A stretch of 64,000 nt of DNA from Anaerobutyricum hallii. GTDB lineage: Bacteria > Bacillota > Clostridia > Lachnospirales > Lachnospiraceae. Both the position numbers and the translations under genes were made by a program. This document shows, in pieces, positions 1 through 10,149 of this stretch. A model generated the notes under the pieces. It saw nothing but the letters and a program-made list of their open reading frames with translations, was not told the origin of the DNA and searched no databases. The DNA lies in assembly GCF_900209925.1 (NCBI RefSeq), contig NZ_LT907978.1, positions 15,001-79,000 on the forward strand, written 5' to 3'. How positions within the stretch are numbered: the first letter of the stretch is position 1; the number at the start of each line of letters is the position of its first letter.

Positions 1-613
<613 letters not shown>

Positions 614-676
614 TAGAAAGTTATTGGAATAGAAAAAAGATAATTTGTGTGTAGTTTTGAAGGTACATACCTTTTT

Positions 677-750
677 GGCCCGGTGGCTCAGCTGGTTAGA
701 GCGCCGCCCTGTCACGGCGGAGGTCGTGGGTTCGAATCCCATCCGGGTCG
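677..750 (+). tRNA. tRNA-Asp (GTC)
   Basis: Full cloverleaf. The acceptor GGCCCGG pairs with CCGGGTC (one G-T pair), the anticodon loop is CTGTCAC, and the T-loop is TTCGAAT. The discriminator is G and no CCA is encoded, so the end must be added by a CCA-adding enzyme. It is the first tRNA after the 23S gene, in the place where 5S rRNA would be expected. Confidence 0.97.
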
Positions 751-780
751 CTTATCTATAAAGATATAATTTAGTAATAT

Positions 781-853
781 GGGATCTTAGCTCAGCTGGG
801 AGAGCATCTGCCTTACAAGCAGAGGGTCATAGGTTCGAGTCCTATAGGTCCCA
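781..853 (+). tRNA. tRNA-Val (TAC)
   Basis: Cloverleaf with acceptor GGGATCT/AGGTCCC, anticodon loop CTTACAA and T-loop TTCGAGT. CCA is not encoded. Second member of the seven-tRNA run. Confidence 0.97.
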
Positions 854-857
854 TTTT

Positions 858-930
858 GCCGATGTGGCTCAATTGGCAGAGCAGCTGATTTGTAATCAGC
901 AGGTTAACGGTTCGAGTCCGTTCATCGGCT
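858..930 (+). tRNA. tRNA-Thr (TGT)
   Basis: Cloverleaf with acceptor GCCGATG/CATCGGC, anticodon loop TTTGTAA and T-loop TTCGAGT. The discriminator is T and CCA is not encoded. It starts only 5 nt after the tRNA-Val gene. Confidence 0.96.
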
Positions 931-967
931 TTGTTATGATTATCAAAGCATTTTCATAATTGAATAT

Positions 968-1049
968 GGGTGGATTCCCGAGTGGCCAAAGGGGACAGAC
1001 TGTAAATCTGCTGCAAATTGCTTCGGTGGTTCGAATCCACCTCCGCCCA
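968..1049 (+). tRNA. tRNA-Tyr (GTA)
   Basis: Class II tRNA with a long variable arm (CTGCAAATTGCTTCGG region), acceptor GGGTGGA/TCCGCCC and an anticodon in context ACTGTAAAT. CCA is not encoded. Confidence 0.96.
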
Positions 1050-1075
1050 TTTAAAAATTAATAATTATCTATTAT

Positions 1076-1149
<74 letters not shown>

Positions 1150-1154
1150 CTCAT

Positions 1155-1227
<73 letters not shown>

Positions 1228-1230
1228 TAT

Positions 1231-1303
1231 GGGATATTAGCTCAGTTGGTAGAGCACTTGACTTTTAATCAAGTTGTCCGGGGTTCGAATCCCCGATGTC
1301 TCA
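1231..1303 (+). tRNA. tRNA-Lys (TTT)
   Basis: Cloverleaf with acceptor GGGATAT/ATGTCTC, anticodon loop CTTTTAA and T-loop TTCGAAT. CCA is not encoded. It is the last tRNA of the rRNA-tRNA transcription unit and is followed at once by a terminator hairpin. Confidence 0.97.
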
Positions 1304-1307
1304 TGAA

Positions 1308-1346
1308 AGCTCAGTAAATATTTTATTTACTGAGCTATTTTTTTTG
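1308..1346 (+). terminator. Intrinsic terminator of the rRNA-tRNA operon
   Basis: Inverted repeat AGCTCAGTAAATA / TATTTACTGAGCT with a 2-3 nt loop, followed by A and eight T. It begins 5 nt after tRNA-Lys. Confidence 0.93.
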
Positions 1347-1408
1347 TCTTAAGAATTAGAATATAAGGATATAGAGTAGAAAAGAAACATTAAGAAGTAA
1401 AGAGAGAT

Positions 1409-2878
1409 ATGAATACACCAATATATAATAAATTAAAAGAGCTAGACTCAGAAAAAAGAATACCTTTTCATATGCCGGGCCACAAAAGAACAGATTTTGG
1501 GGCTTTTTTTGGTATAGAAAAAATGGATATTACAGAAATTACAGATTATGATAATCTTCATGAACCAGAAGGTATAATCAGAGAATCTATGGATTTAGTA
1601 AAAGATATATTTAAAAGTACAGAATCCTGGTATCTTGTTGGAGGTAGTACTCTTGGGATTCTTGTATCTATTTCTTCGGTATGTAAGCCGGGAGATAAGA
1701 TTTTAATAGGCAGAAACTGCCATAAAGCGGTTTATAACTGTATTCGACTTTTACAGTTAGAGGCCGTTTATTGTTATGCAGACATTTCACAAAAATATGA
1801 TGTATGTGTTGATATGAAACCTGAGATGGTAGAAAAGAAATTAAAGGAGAATCCGGGAATAAAAGCAGTTGTACTTACTTCCCCTACTTATGAAGGGGTT
1901 GTGAGCGATATTAAAGGAATTAAAAAGACTATTCAACCATATGGGATTCCATTAATTGTAGATGAAGCACATGGAGCACATTTTGTTTTTGATAAATATT
2001 TTCCTGACAGCGCAACAAAACAGGGGGCTGATCTGGTGATTCAAAGTACGCATAAAACATTGCCTTCGTTTACACAGACAGCAGTATTGCATCTTTGTTC
2101 GGATTTAATAAAAAAAGAGCAGGTGGAGGAAATGATAGATATTTATGAAACGTCTAGTCCTTCGTATCTTTTAATGGCATCTGCAGAGTATGGAATTATG
2201 TATATGAAAGAGGAGAAAGAACAACTTGCTCAATATGTGGATAACCTCAAAATTTTCCGAAAGAAATGTGAACAACTTCAAAAAATCGAATTACTTGATC
2301 AAAAAAAGTTGGGATGTTTTGCATACGATAATGGAAAGTTAGTATTTTCCGTAAAGAATTGTGGGATTAATGGAAAAGAATTATTTTATTTATTATACGA
2401 TAAATATCATATTGAATTGGAGATGGAGAATCTTACTTATGGAATTGCCATGACATCTGTATGTGATACAAAAGAAAATTTTGAGAAGTTATGGGCTGCA
2501 ATTTCTGAAATAGACAGAATGTGTGACTGTAGAGAAAAACAAAATGAATTGGAAAAGAAAACCCAGGCAGAAGGTTTGATAGGAGAAAATTTTGCAACAA
2601 AAAATGTGGAGTTCGTATATCCGCCGAAAATGATGGAATCATGGCAATGTCGGGGACGGCAGGTAGAGAATATAAAGTTATCTGATGCAGTAGGAAGAAT
2701 TTCCGGGAAATATGTGATGATTTATCCTCCAGGAGTGCCAATATTAGTTCCGGGAGAAAAAATACTGAAAGAAACAGTGGAAAATATCAGTCAATATTTA
2801 TATAATGGATATAATGTACTTGGATTATCTAAAGAGGATCAGGTGCAGGTACTTCTGAAGGGAGATTTTATTAGATGA
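1409..2878 (+). CDS. PLP-dependent Orn/Lys/Arg decarboxylase family protein
   Basis: A short (489 aa) member of the group III basic amino-acid decarboxylases, the type found beside tmk in Bacillus (YaaO). It would decarboxylate arginine, lysine or ornithine to a polyamine precursor in the cytoplasm; the substrate cannot be told from sequence. The N-terminus has the family signature MPGHKR (about 22-27). The PLP-binding core has VDEAHGAHF (about 185-193) and the Schiff-base lysine in STHKTLPSFTQ (about 214). A C-terminal domain with VYPPGVPILVPGE-like residues near 445-460 is also typical of the family. The start is preceded by AGAGAG. The stop overlaps the tmk start as ATGA, so the two are translationally coupled. 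It heads the operon that runs to rsmI. Confidence 0.9.
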   Translation: MNTPIYNKLKELDSEKRIPFHMPGHKRTDFGAFFGIEKMDITEITDYDNLHEPEGIIRESMDLVKDIFKSTESWYLVGGSTLGILVSISSVCKPGDKILIGRNCHKAVYNCIRLLQLEAVYCYADISQKYDVCVDMKPEMVEKKLKENPGIKAVVLTSPTYEGVVSDIKGIKKTIQPYGIPLIVDEAHGAHFVFDKYFPDSATKQGADLVIQSTHKTLPSFTQTAVLHLCSDLIKKEQVEEMIDIYETSSPSYLLMASAEYGIMYMKEEKEQLAQYVDNLKIFRKKCEQLQKIELLDQKKLGCFAYDNGKLVFSVKNCGINGKELFYLLYDKYHIELEMENLTYGIAMTSVCDTKENFEKLWAAISEIDRMCDCREKQNELEKKTQAEGLIGENFATKNVEFVYPPKMMESWQCRGRQVENIKLSDAVGRISGKYVMIYPPGVPILVPGEKILKETVENISQYLYNGYNVLGLSKEDQVQVLLKGDFIR

Positions 2879-3504
2879 AGGGATTATTTATTGTGATGGA
2901 GGGTCCGGATGGTTCCGGAAAGACTACACAAATAAATTTGTTAGAGCAATATTTAAAAGAAGCAGGATATGAATGTCTGATTACAAGAGAGCCGGGAGGA
3001 ACGGTAATAGGAGAAGAGGTAAGGGAGTTAATTCTTAATCCGGAATATAAGGAGATGTCTCCGGTTACAGAGATGCTTCTTTATGCGGCATCCAGGGCAC
3101 AGCTTGTACATGAGGTAATCGGACCGGCTTTAGAAGCAGGAAGAATTGTTATAAGTGATCGTTTTGTAGATTCATCGATTGTTTATCAGGGAATCGCAAG
3201 AAATCTTGGGATTTCTACGGTAGCAGCTGTAAATGCACCAGGAATCGGTATTTATCGTCCGGATGGGATTTTCTTTATTGATTTATCAGAGGCAGAGGGA
3301 ATTCGCCGCAAGAAGAATCAGAAGAAGCTTGACCGCATGGAGCAGGAGAGTATAGACTTTCATCATCTGGTTTCGGAAGGATATCGTAAGGTACTTGCAG
3401 AACGACCGGAAGTTATTAAAATTGATGGTGGAAAAGACATTGATGTTATCCAGAAAAAGATTCGCAATCATGTGGATGAATTATTAAAGAAAAAGAATCG
3501 TTAA
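2875..3504 (+). CDS. tmk: Thymidylate kinase
   Basis: Phosphorylates dTMP to dTDP with ATP, an essential step of dTTP synthesis in the cytoplasm. It has the P-loop GPDGSGKTT (about residues 10-18), the family DRF motif in DRFVDSS (about 97), and a basic lid segment with RRKKNQKK (about 143-150). The length of 209 aa is normal for the family. It overlaps the decarboxylase gene by 4 nt and is followed by holB after 66 nt. In Bacillus the yaaQ and yaaR genes lie in that gap; they are absent here. Confidence 0.96.
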   Translation: MKGLFIVMEGPDGSGKTTQINLLEQYLKEAGYECLITREPGGTVIGEEVRELILNPEYKEMSPVTEMLLYAASRAQLVHEVIGPALEAGRIVISDRFVDSSIVYQGIARNLGISTVAAVNAPGIGIYRPDGIFFIDLSEAEGIRRKKNQKKLDRMEQESIDFHHLVSEGYRKVLAERPEVIKIDGGKDIDVIQKKIRNHVDELLKKKNR

Positions 3505-3570
3505 ACAACAGAAACCGATAGAGGCGTTATTAGATAAGTGATTACCAGGAAAGATTTTTGAGGAAAGATC

Positions 3571-4593
3571 ATGGCTGATATAAATGATATTTTAGGAAAT
3601 GAAAGAGTGAAAGAACATTTTATTGCTGCTGTGCATCATAAAAAGATTTCCCATGCCTATATTATTGAAGGGGATAAGGGAAGTGGAAAGAAGATGCTTG
3701 CGGCCGCCTTTTCTAAAATATTGCAATGTGAAACAAGGCAGAAAACAGAGGAAGAAAGAGCTTGTAATCAATGCGAATCATGTATACAGATGGAAAATAA
3801 AGACCATCCAGATGTGATATGGGTTTCTCACGAAAAAGCGGGAGTGATCAGTGTCGGAGAAATAAGAGAACAAGTCGTAAATACTGTAGATATTATGCCG
3901 TATAAAGGTCCGTATAAAATTTATATAATAGATGAAGCAGAGAAGATGAATGTGGCAGCACAGAATGCGATTTTAAAGACGATCGAGGAACCACCGGAAT
4001 ATGCGATTATTTTTTTATTGACAACAAATCGTGGAGCTTTTTTAGATACCATACTTTCAAGATGTATTCTTCTTGAAACGAAGCCGGTATCGGGAAAAAT
4101 GATTGAAAGATATTTAGGAGAGCGATACAAAATTCCGGAAGAGGAAGCAGAATTTGCAGCAGGATTTTCTCTTGGAAATATAGGAAAGGCCGAATCTATC
4201 ATATTGTCTGAAGAATTTCGGGAATTAAAAGATTTGACATTAGATATTTTACGATATATTCATGAGATTGAAAGTTACGAAATTGCAGATAAAGTAAAAG
4301 AATATAAAAAATACAAAGCTCGGATTGATGATTTTTTTGATATCTTTCTTATGTGGTTTCGAGACATTTTATTATTAAAAGCGGATACGTCACCGAATAA
4401 AGATATAGCCAGAAGGAAGATTATTTTTAAAAATGAGTATGTATCTTTGAGAAAACAGGCAGACAAATTAAAGATGGATTCGATCGACTATATTATTAAT
4501 AGAATAAATCGTGCACGAATCCGGATAAAATCAAACGTAAATTTTGATGCAACGCTGGAATTGCTTATTGTGGAAGCAAGGAGAGAATTTTAA
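3571..4593 (+). CDS. holB: DNA polymerase III, delta' subunit
   Basis: Clamp-loader subunit of the replicative polymerase. An AAA+ fold with Walker A-like GDKGSGKK (about 34-41), four cysteines for zinc (C53, C65, C68, C71), DEAEKMN as Walker B (about 121-127) and the sensor/arginine-finger SRC motif in LSRC (about 163). The start has GAGGAAAG 5 nt upstream. The 340 aa length fits HolB, and the order tmk-holB-ricT supports the call. Confidence 0.93.
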   Translation: MADINDILGNERVKEHFIAAVHHKKISHAYIIEGDKGSGKKMLAAAFSKILQCETRQKTEEERACNQCESCIQMENKDHPDVIWVSHEKAGVISVGEIREQVVNTVDIMPYKGPYKIYIIDEAEKMNVAAQNAILKTIEEPPEYAIIFLLTTNRGAFLDTILSRCILLETKPVSGKMIERYLGERYKIPEEEAEFAAGFSLGNIGKAESIILSEEFRELKDLTLDILRYIHEIESYEIADKVKEYKKYKARIDDFFDIFLMWFRDILLLKADTSPNKDIARRKIIFKNEYVSLRKQADKLKMDSIDYIINRINRARIRIKSNVNFDATLELLIVEARREF

Positions 4594-4635
4594 TTCAAAA
4601 AGGCTTTTGCATTCTTGTATCAAAGAGGTCAAATA

Positions 4636-4695
4636 GAAGTTTAAAATAGAGAAGTATAAAATAAAGAAGTATAAGATAGAGAAATATAAGATACA
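4636..4695 (+). repeat. Four 15-bp imperfect tandem repeats ahead of ricT
   Basis: Four consecutive units of 15 nt: GAAGTTTAAAATAGA, GAAGTATAAAATAAA, GAAGTATAAGATAGA, GAAATATAAGATACA, then GAATA and the ricT ribosome binding site AGGAGG. The array fills most of the holB-ricT gap and is almost free of cytosine. It may be a slippage product or an unstructured leader; no function is evident. Confidence 0.85.
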
Positions 4696-4710
4696 GAATA
4701 GGAGGTTATA

Positions 4711-5610
4711 ATGGCCAAAGTAATAGGAGTTCGTTTTAGAGACAATGGTAAGATATATTATTTTTCTTCTGAACAGTTTGAGGTAGAAGTAGGACAGAAT
4801 GTTATCGTAGAAACTGCACGTGGTGTGGAGTATGGAAGAGTGGTACTTGGAAATCGTGAAATTCATGATGAGAAGATTATTTCTACGCTAAAACCAGTTA
4901 TTCGAATTGCAACAGAAGATGATGATAAAATACAGGCAAATAATAAGATCAAGAGTAAAGAAGCATACGGTATTTGTCTTGAAAAGATTAAAAAACATGA
5001 GTTGGAAATGAAGCTTATCGACTGTGAATACACATTTGATAATAATAAAGTATTATTTTATTTCACTGCAGATGGAAGAATTGATTTTCGTGAGCTTGTT
5101 AAAGATCTGGCATCTGTCTTTAAGACAAGAATCGAGTTAAGACAGATTGGTGTAAGAGATGAGACAAAGATTAAAGGTGGAATCGGAATTTGTGGAAGAA
5201 GTCTTTGCTGTAATACATTTTTATCTGAGTTTGTTCCGGTATCGATCAAGATGGCAAAAGAGCAGAATCTTTCCCTGAATCCCACAAAGATTTCCGGAGT
5301 TTGCGGAAGACTTATGTGCTGCCTGAAAAATGAGCAGGATACGTATGAGTATCTTAACAGCAAGCTTCCGAATGTAGGAGATGAAGTGAAAACGTCAACG
5401 GGTGTCAAGGGAATTGTTCAGGAAGTCAGTGTATTGCGACAGAGAGTGAAACTTTTGGTAACAGATGAAAAAGGAGAAAAGGAACTTATAGATTATAAAG
5501 TAGATGATCTTGTTTTCCGTCCTCGCAAGCGCAGAGAAAAAGTAAAAATGGATGATGAACTTAAAAAGTTAGAAGCGATGGAGAAGAAGGAAAGAAAGTC
5601 AAAATTATAA
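4711..5610 (+). CDS. ricT: RicT/YaaT-type PSP1-domain protein
   Basis: PSP1 C-terminal-domain protein, 299 aa. In Bacillus, RicT (YaaT) acts with RicA and RicF to support RNase Y-dependent mRNA processing and to affect competence, biofilm and sporulation. The cysteine-rich core is visible as GICGRSLCC (about 163-171) and GVCGRLMCC (about 199-207), the clusters that carry iron-sulphur ligands in that complex. The C-terminus is lysine-rich. The RBS is AGGAGG 7 nt before ATG. Position between holB and trmN6 matches Bacillus, except that yabA is missing. Confidence 0.92.
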   Translation: MAKVIGVRFRDNGKIYYFSSEQFEVEVGQNVIVETARGVEYGRVVLGNREIHDEKIISTLKPVIRIATEDDDKIQANNKIKSKEAYGICLEKIKKHELEMKLIDCEYTFDNNKVLFYFTADGRIDFRELVKDLASVFKTRIELRQIGVRDETKIKGGIGICGRSLCCNTFLSEFVPVSIKMAKEQNLSLNPTKISGVCGRLMCCLKNEQDTYEYLNSKLPNVGDEVKTSTGVKGIVQEVSVLRQRVKLLVTDEKGEKELIDYKVDDLVFRPRKRREKVKMDDELKKLEAMEKKERKSKL

Positions 5611-5633
5611 GGAAAATAAAATAGGATATTTAT

Positions 5634-6383
5634 ATGGAATTAATACAAGTAAAAGAAAAGGAGCGCATCGATGACCTTCAAATAAAAGAGTATCGTATTA
5701 TCCAGAAGACCGATGGCTTTTGTTTTGGCATTGATGCAGTACTTCTTTCTGATTATGCCAAAGTAAAAAAGAATAGTCGAGGAATCGATCTTTGTAGTGG
5801 TACGGGGATTGTTCCAATACTCATGGATGCAAAGTACCCGATTGCTCATGTAGAAGGTTTAGAATATCAGGAAGACTATGCGGAGATGGCAGAGCGTTCT
5901 GTTCATATGAATGGACAGAGTGACAGGGTACACATCGCCCATGGAGATGTCCGTCAGGTAAAAGAAAAGTATAAAAGAGAAAGCTTTGACTGGGTAACCT
6001 GTAATCCTCCTTATATGACAGGGGCGCATGGACTTAAGAATCCTGATTACGGAAAGGCAATCGCACGACATGAGATTACCTGTTCTCTTGAAGATGTAGT
6101 ACAGGCTGCGAAGTGGTTATTAAAGCCGGGAGGACATTTTTACATGGTACACAGACCATTTCGACTGGCAGAAATCATTTATACATTAAAGCAATATAAA
6201 TTAGAACCTAAAAGAATGAGACTTGTACATCCTTACATTGATAAAGAGCCGAATATGGTTCTTATTGATTGTGCAAAAGGCGGAAATCCGAGAATTACGG
6301 TGGATTCACCATTGATTGTATATAATAAAGATGGTTCTTATACCGATGAGATCTATCAGATATATGGAGAGATGAAGAATTAA
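5634..6383 (+). CDS. trmN6: tRNA1(Val) adenine-N6-methyltransferase
   Basis: SAM-dependent N6-adenine methyltransferase of the YabB/TrmN6 family (249 aa), expected to modify A37 of a valine tRNA. Motif I is IDLCSGTGIVPI (about 51-62) and the catalytic motif IV is NPPYM (about 123-127). It starts 23 nt after ricT, and its stop is one base from the rsmI start, so it is part of the same operon. Confidence 0.9.
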   Translation: MELIQVKEKERIDDLQIKEYRIIQKTDGFCFGIDAVLLSDYAKVKKNSRGIDLCSGTGIVPILMDAKYPIAHVEGLEYQEDYAEMAERSVHMNGQSDRVHIAHGDVRQVKEKYKRESFDWVTCNPPYMTGAHGLKNPDYGKAIARHEITCSLEDVVQAAKWLLKPGGHFYMVHRPFRLAEIIYTLKQYKLEPKRMRLVHPYIDKEPNMVLIDCAKGGNPRITVDSPLIVYNKDGSYTDEIYQIYGEMKN

Positions 6384-6384
6384 A

Positions 6385-7230
6385 ATGGCAGGAACATTAT
6401 ATTTATGTGCTACGCCGATTGGTAATCTTGAAGACATGACCTTTCGGGCGGTACGAATTTTAAAAGAAGTGGATCTGATAGCGGCAGAAGATACAAGAAA
6501 CAGTATAAAGCTTTTAAATCATTTTGAGATAAAGACAAAGATGACCAGCTATCATGAATATAACAAAGTTGATAAAGCAGTTTATCTTGTAAATAAGTTA
6601 AAAGAGGGATTAAATATAGCAGTAATTACGGATGCAGGAACACCGGGGATCTCAGATCCGGGAGAAGAATTAGTAAGACAGTGCTATGAAGCAGGAATTA
6701 CAGTGACTTCTCTTCCTGGTGCCTGTGCCTGCATTACAGCTCTTACCATGTCTGGGCAGCCAACAAGAAGATTTGCATTTGAAGCATTTTTACCGTATGA
6801 CAAAAAAGAAAGAGCGCAGATTCTAGAGAATCTTCGCAATGAGACAAGAACGATTATTATTTACGAAGCGCCGCATCATTTAAAGAAGACTTTGAAAGAG
6901 TGCAGGGAATATCTTGGTAACCGAAATATGACGGTATGTAAGGAACTGACGAAGCGATATGAACAGAAGCGCAAGTCAACTCTCGATGAAATGATCGCTT
7001 ATTATGAGGATAACGAGCCAAGAGGGGAGTATGTTTTAATCTTTGAGGGAAAGAGTTTACAGGAACTGAAAGAAGAAAAACAACAGGAGTGGAATCAGCT
7101 TACTGTGCAGGAACATATGGAGCATTATCTTGAAAAAGGGATGGATAAAAAGAGTGCGATGAAACAGGTGGCAAAAGACCGCGGAGTAAGTAAAAGGGAT
7201 ATTTATCAGGAATTGCTGCAGTCAAATTAA
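6385..7230 (+). CDS. rsmI: 16S rRNA (cytidine-1402-2'-O)-methyltransferase
   Basis: Tetrapyrrole-methylase-fold enzyme that 2'-O-methylates C1402 in the ribosomal P site. The N-terminal signature LYLCATPIGNLEDMT (about 5-19) and AAEDTRN (about 34-40) are diagnostic, as is TDAGTPGISDPG (about 82-93). The 281 aa length is typical. Last gene of the operon that starts with the decarboxylase; a hairpin with a T-run follows. Confidence 0.95.
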   Translation: MAGTLYLCATPIGNLEDMTFRAVRILKEVDLIAAEDTRNSIKLLNHFEIKTKMTSYHEYNKVDKAVYLVNKLKEGLNIAVITDAGTPGISDPGEELVRQCYEAGITVTSLPGACACITALTMSGQPTRRFAFEAFLPYDKKERAQILENLRNETRTIIIYEAPHHLKKTLKECREYLGNRNMTVCKELTKRYEQKRKSTLDEMIAYYEDNEPRGEYVLIFEGKSLQELKEEKQQEWNQLTVQEHMEHYLEKGMDKKSAMKQVAKDRGVSKRDIYQELLQSN

Positions 7231-7278
7231 AGTTAAAGTAAAAAAATTAAAATAAGTGAACAAAAATTTAGAAGAATT

Positions 7279-7308
7279 CGGGAGATACTATATTTCCCGG
7301 GTTTTTTC
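7279..7308 (+). terminator. Intrinsic terminator after rsmI
   Basis: Stem CGGGAGA / TTTCCCG (one G-T pair) with a 7-nt loop, then GG and six T. It ends the housekeeping operon. The following 190 nt up to alr hold a second hairpin (TTATAAGGGGTG / CGCCCATTTATAA, near 7369-7399) that I cannot assign. Confidence 0.75.
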
Positions 7309-7495
7309 TGTATAAAAACCTTCACAATAGAAAAAAATGTGGTAGAATTTATTTGTTTACAGACTTTTTATAAGGGGTGTTTTGCGCCCATTTATAAGTA
7401 TATCAGATGAGAGATAATATAGATATGTACAGTAACCTGAGTAAAGTATGATTTTACAGGATTACTGTAGAAGTAAGGGAAAGAGGACAAACATA

Positions 7496-8620
7496 ATGGA
7501 AGAATACTTGCGGACCTATTGTGAAATTGATTTAAAAGCAATCAGGGAGAATTATATAAATATCAAAAAGAAGACTGGAGACAATGCAATGACAATGGCT
7601 GTTATAAAAGCAGATGGTTATGGTCATGGCGCTGTAGAAGTGGCACATTATCTTAGTGATATCGCAGATTATTTTGGTGTTGCTACGATTGATGAGGGAG
7701 TAGAACTGAGAAAGGCAGGATTAAAGCAGCCGATTTTACTTCTTGGTTATAATTCCCCTTCTCTTTATTATAAGAATTTAGAGTATGGAGTAGACCAGAC
7801 AATTTACTGTTATGATACGGCGAAAGCAATGTCCGAAGCTGCTGTGAAGGCTGGAAAGACGGCTAGAATTCACATCGCATTAGATACAGGAATGACAAGA
7901 ATCGGTTTATCTCCGGATGAGAAAGGGCTTGCTATTGTGGAGCAGATTGCGAAGCTGCCTAATATAAAAATCGAGGGATTATTTACCCATTTATCCTGTG
8001 CAGATATGACAGATAAGGCATATACAGAAAGCCAGATGAAGAGATATGATTATTTTGTAGAACTGCTTGATAAAGCAGGAATCGAGATTCCGGTAAAACA
8101 TATTTGTAACAGTGCCGCTATCATGGAATATGATAACCATCGTTATGATATGGCAAGAGCAGGAATTATTCTTTACGGAATGTACCCTTCTGATGAGGTG
8201 GATTTTTCTAATTTAGAGTTAACACCAGCAATGAGCTGGTATTCACATGTAGTGAATATTATGGAGCCGGAGATGGAACGTGGTGTAAGTTATGGAGCAA
8301 CCTACGTAGTTGATCATCCATGTCGTCTGGCAACAGTGTCGGTTGGATATGCGGATGGATATGCAAGAAGTCTTTCGAATAAAGGCTGGGTATTAATTCA
8401 TGGAAAGAAGGCTCCAATCGTAGGAAGAGTATGTATGGATCAGATGATGGTAGATATTACAGATATTCCGGATGTAAAGCTTGAAGATATCGTAACCCTG
8501 ATTGGAAAAGACGGTGCTAATTCTATCAGTGTAGAGGATATGGCAAATCTTGCAGGAAGCTTTAATTATGAATTTGTATGTGATGTGGGAAAGAGGGTTC
8601 CGAGAGTATACAAAAAATAA
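7496..8620 (+). CDS. alr: Alanine racemase
   Basis: PLP enzyme that interconverts L- and D-alanine for peptidoglycan synthesis. The PLP lysine is in MAVIKADGYGHG (lysine near residue 38), and the second catalytic tyrosine lies in the GVSYGATY region (about 263-270). GRVCMDQMMVDI (about 307-318) is also a family motif. I chose the ATG after GGGAAAGAGG rather than an in-frame ATG 48 nt upstream with no RBS; this gives 374 aa, the usual length. It is transcribed separately from the rsmI operon. Confidence 0.95.
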   Translation: MEEYLRTYCEIDLKAIRENYINIKKKTGDNAMTMAVIKADGYGHGAVEVAHYLSDIADYFGVATIDEGVELRKAGLKQPILLLGYNSPSLYYKNLEYGVDQTIYCYDTAKAMSEAAVKAGKTARIHIALDTGMTRIGLSPDEKGLAIVEQIAKLPNIKIEGLFTHLSCADMTDKAYTESQMKRYDYFVELLDKAGIEIPVKHICNSAAIMEYDNHRYDMARAGIILYGMYPSDEVDFSNLELTPAMSWYSHVVNIMEPEMERGVSYGATYVVDHPCRLATVSVGYADGYARSLSNKGWVLIHGKKAPIVGRVCMDQMMVDITDIPDVKLEDIVTLIGKDGANSISVEDMANLAGSFNYEFVCDVGKRVPRVYKK

Positions 8621-8672
8621 GTTTGATGTGATTATGTGATATGTAATTATGTGATAAGAAAGCGAGAAGTGT

Positions 8673-10126
8673 ATGAAGTTTAATAAGAAAGTTGTAATCT
8701 GCATGATTATGATTTTGAGTATGTTACTTGGCGGGTGTGGAACCTCTTTAGGAAGTTCAGTAAAGAAGGTAAAACTAGATCCGGATAATCCGACAAAGGT
8801 TACAATATGGCATTATTATAATGGAGATCAGCTTGAAGCATTTAATAAGCTGATAGACGAATTTAATGGCAGTGTTGGAAAAAAGAAGGAATCTATGTAG
8901 AAGGAGCTAACTTTGGTACAGTAAATGAATTGAAGGATAGTATTGTTGCAGCAGTAAAGCATCGGACCGGAGCTAAAGCGATTCCAAGTATTTTTGCAGG
9001 ATATGCAGATACAGCATATGAGGTAGATAAGCTTGGTTATGTGGTAGATTTAAAAGAGTATCTGACAGAGAAAGAACAGGATAAATATATCAAAAGTTAT
9101 ATAGAAGAAGGGGAATTTTCTGGAGATGGAAGCCTAAAAATTCTTCCTACAGCAAAGTCAACAGAAGTTTTTATGTTAAATAAGACAGACTGGAATAAGT
9201 TTGCAAAAGCTACAGGTGCCGATATTAATGATTTAAAGACAATAGAAGGTGTGACGCAAACAGCACAGTCTTATTATGAATGGACAGACAGCCAGACAAA
9301 AAAGAAGAATGATGGAAAAGCATTTTTTGGAAGAGATGCGGTGGCGAATTATTTTCTTATTGGTGCAAAACAGTTAGGTACAGAGATTTTTTCAGTAAAA
9401 AACGGAAAGGTTACGCTTAACTTTGATAAAGAGGTTATTCGAAAAATCTGGGATAATTATTATGTGCCATTTGTAAAAGGATACTTTGCAGCTTCTGGTA
9501 AATTTAGAAGTGATGATATTAATACGGGTAATATTCTTTCATTTGTGGGATCTTCTGCCGGAGCGACATTTTTCCCTGATGAAGTCATTGTGGATGATAC
9601 AAAGAGTTATCCGATTGATATGGAAGTACTTGAAGCTCCTAAGTTTGAGGGCGGAGAGAATTATGCAGTACAGCAGGGAGCGGGTATGGCAGTAACAAAG
9701 ACGGATGATAAGCAAATGTATGCATCTGTTCAGTTCTTAAAATGGTTTACAGAAGATGAGAAAAATATTCAGTTCTCTGTGGCCTCTGGTTATCTGCCAG
9801 TAACGAAAACAGCAAATGACGTTAAAAAGATTGAGAAGACAACAGATTTGACAGGAAATAATGAATTGTCAATTGTTAAGGTAGCAATTGATACAGTAAA
9901 TCATAATACATTGTATACTACAAAAGCTTTTGAGAATGGAACAGATGCAAGAAATATTCTGGAATATGCTATGTCTGATAAAGCAAGTGCAGACAGAAAG
10001 ACGGTAGTAAAACGTCTGGAAAAAGGTGAGTCTTTCGATGAGGCGGTAAAGGATTTTGTAAGTGACAGCAATTTTGATACATGGTATGAGGAAACGAAGG
10101 CTGAACTTGAAAAGCTTGTAAAATAA
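8673..10126 (+). pseudogene. Extracellular solute-binding lipoprotein (family 1), frameshifted
   Basis: Sugar-type ABC solute-binding protein broken by a single frameshift. The first segment (8673-8900) has a signal peptide with lipobox LGGC (about 20-23) and the start of the binding fold (VTIWHYYNGDQ). It stops soon after codon 70. The remaining fold continues in another frame from about 8888 as GIYVEGANFGT to the stop at 10126. The break lies in the run GGAAAAAAGAAGG (8875-8887). One extra base in the A-run restores a continuous protein of about 484 aa. It may be a true mutation, a phase-variable homopolymer, or a sequencing error. No permease or ATPase gene is adjacent; the next gene is a membrane diguanylate cyclase. 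Confidence 0.85.
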
Positions 10127-10149
10127 AATATAATTTGGGAAAGGAGAAA

